Shown piece after piece: positions 6,799 through 7,169 of a stretch of DNA of 7,169 bases. A program made the position numbers and the translations under genes. The DNA is from Lachnospiraceae bacterium. Its GTDB lineage: Bacteria > Bacillota_A > Clostridia > Lachnospirales > Lachnospiraceae. Within the stretch, counting starts at the first letter, position 1. Every line of letters starts with the position of its first letter. The DNA lies in assembly GCA_017523185.1 (NCBI GenBank), contig JAFWXB010000130.1:1-7169 (forward strand), read 5' to 3'. A model generated the notes under the pieces. It was given only the letters and a program-made list of their open reading frames with translations, ran no database searches and was not told where the DNA came from.

Positions 6799-7169
6799 AT
6801 GGCAAAAAAAATCGGTTTTATCGGTTGTGGAAATATGGGAACTGCTATGATTGCAGGAATGTTAGAATCCGGTAAAGTAGAAAAAATAAATATGATAGCT
6901 TCAAGTCCTGTTGGTTCTGACAGAACAAGAATGGAAGAAATTTATGGAATTACTGCAACAGCAGATAACAAAGAAGTTGCAACGTTTGCAGATATTATTT
7001 TTTTAGCAGTAAAACCACAATATTATGAAGAAGTTTTAACAGAAATTAAGGAAAGTTTAACAGAAGAAAAAATTCTCGTTTCAATTACACCAGGGAAAAC
7101 ACTTGCTTGGTTGGAAGAAATGGCAGGAAAACCTCGTAAAGTCATAAGAACCATGCCAAACACTCCGGC
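6799..7169 (+). CDS. proC: Pyrroline-5-carboxylate reductase, N-terminal 123 residues (cut by window edge)
   Basis: ProC reduces 1-pyrroline-5-carboxylate to L-proline with NAD(P)H in the cytoplasm, the last step of proline synthesis from glutamate or ornithine. The visible part is the Rossmann domain. The dinucleotide-binding loop is GFIGCGNMG (6-14) followed by AMIAG, AVKP is at 70-73, SITPGKT at 95-101 takes the place of the more common SIAAGV-type segment, and the family signature RTMPNTP ends the window at 117-123. GGAG at 6786-6789, nine bases before the ATG, sets the start. The C-terminal dimerisation and substrate domain (roughly 140-150 residues) lies beyond the window. It is separated from argJ by a terminator and has its own probable promoter, so it is transcribed independently. 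An unrelated NADP-binding oxidoreductase is unlikely given the MPNTP motif. Confidence 0.93.
   Translation, partial: MAKKIGFIGCGNMGTAMIAGMLESGKVEKINMIASSPVGSDRTRMEEIYGITATADNKEVATFADIIFLAVKPQYYEEVLTEIKESLTEEKILVSITPGKTLAWLEEMAGKPRKVIRTMPNTP

Noticed and set aside
1..7169. CRISPR array, insertion sequence, tRNA or rRNA
   Set aside because: No regularly spaced direct repeats, transposase-like protein, long terminal inverted repeats or cloverleaf/rRNA-like segments were seen on either strand.

Overview
The window is AT-rich, with codons dominated by A/T-ending forms and Shine-Dalgarno sites of the GGAG/AGGAGG type. Together with the gene content (Si-type citrate synthase, a methyl-accepting chemotaxis protein, ArgJ, ProC), this suggests a motile, amino-acid-prototrophic anaerobe of the Clostridia, most like Lachnospiraceae. 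That placement is inferred from style; no marker gene is present. All real genes lie on the + strand.

Layout. Positions 1-2158 hold the 3' part of a large, mostly helical, apparently soluble protein whose family I do not recognise; its frame is open through the left edge. After 43 bp comes citrate synthase (2202-3536) with all its catalytic residues. After another 56 bp comes a six-transmembrane, HAMP-less chemoreceptor (3593-5107) behind a perfect AGGAGG. A 164-bp spacer (5108-5271) contains a cluster of short hairpins that can also fold as a three-way junction. ArgJ follows (5272-6498). The 300-bp region 6499-6798 holds a strong, potentially bidirectional intrinsic terminator, a very AT-rich stretch, and a promoter whose -35 position is covered by one arm of an 8+8 bp dyad. 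ProC begins at 6799 and runs off the right edge.

How the genes fit together. Citrate synthase starts the oxidative route to 2-oxoglutarate and glutamate. ArgJ uses acetylated intermediates and glutamate in arginine synthesis, and ProC makes the last step to proline. Three of the five genes therefore concern the glutamate family, with a chemoreceptor between them. The first two genes are probably co-transcribed, while proC is separated by a terminator and has its own promoter.

I found no CRISPR array, IS element, tRNA or rRNA. The points most worth a second look are the unrecognised protein next to citrate synthase, the structured spacer before argJ, and the dyad over the proC promoter.
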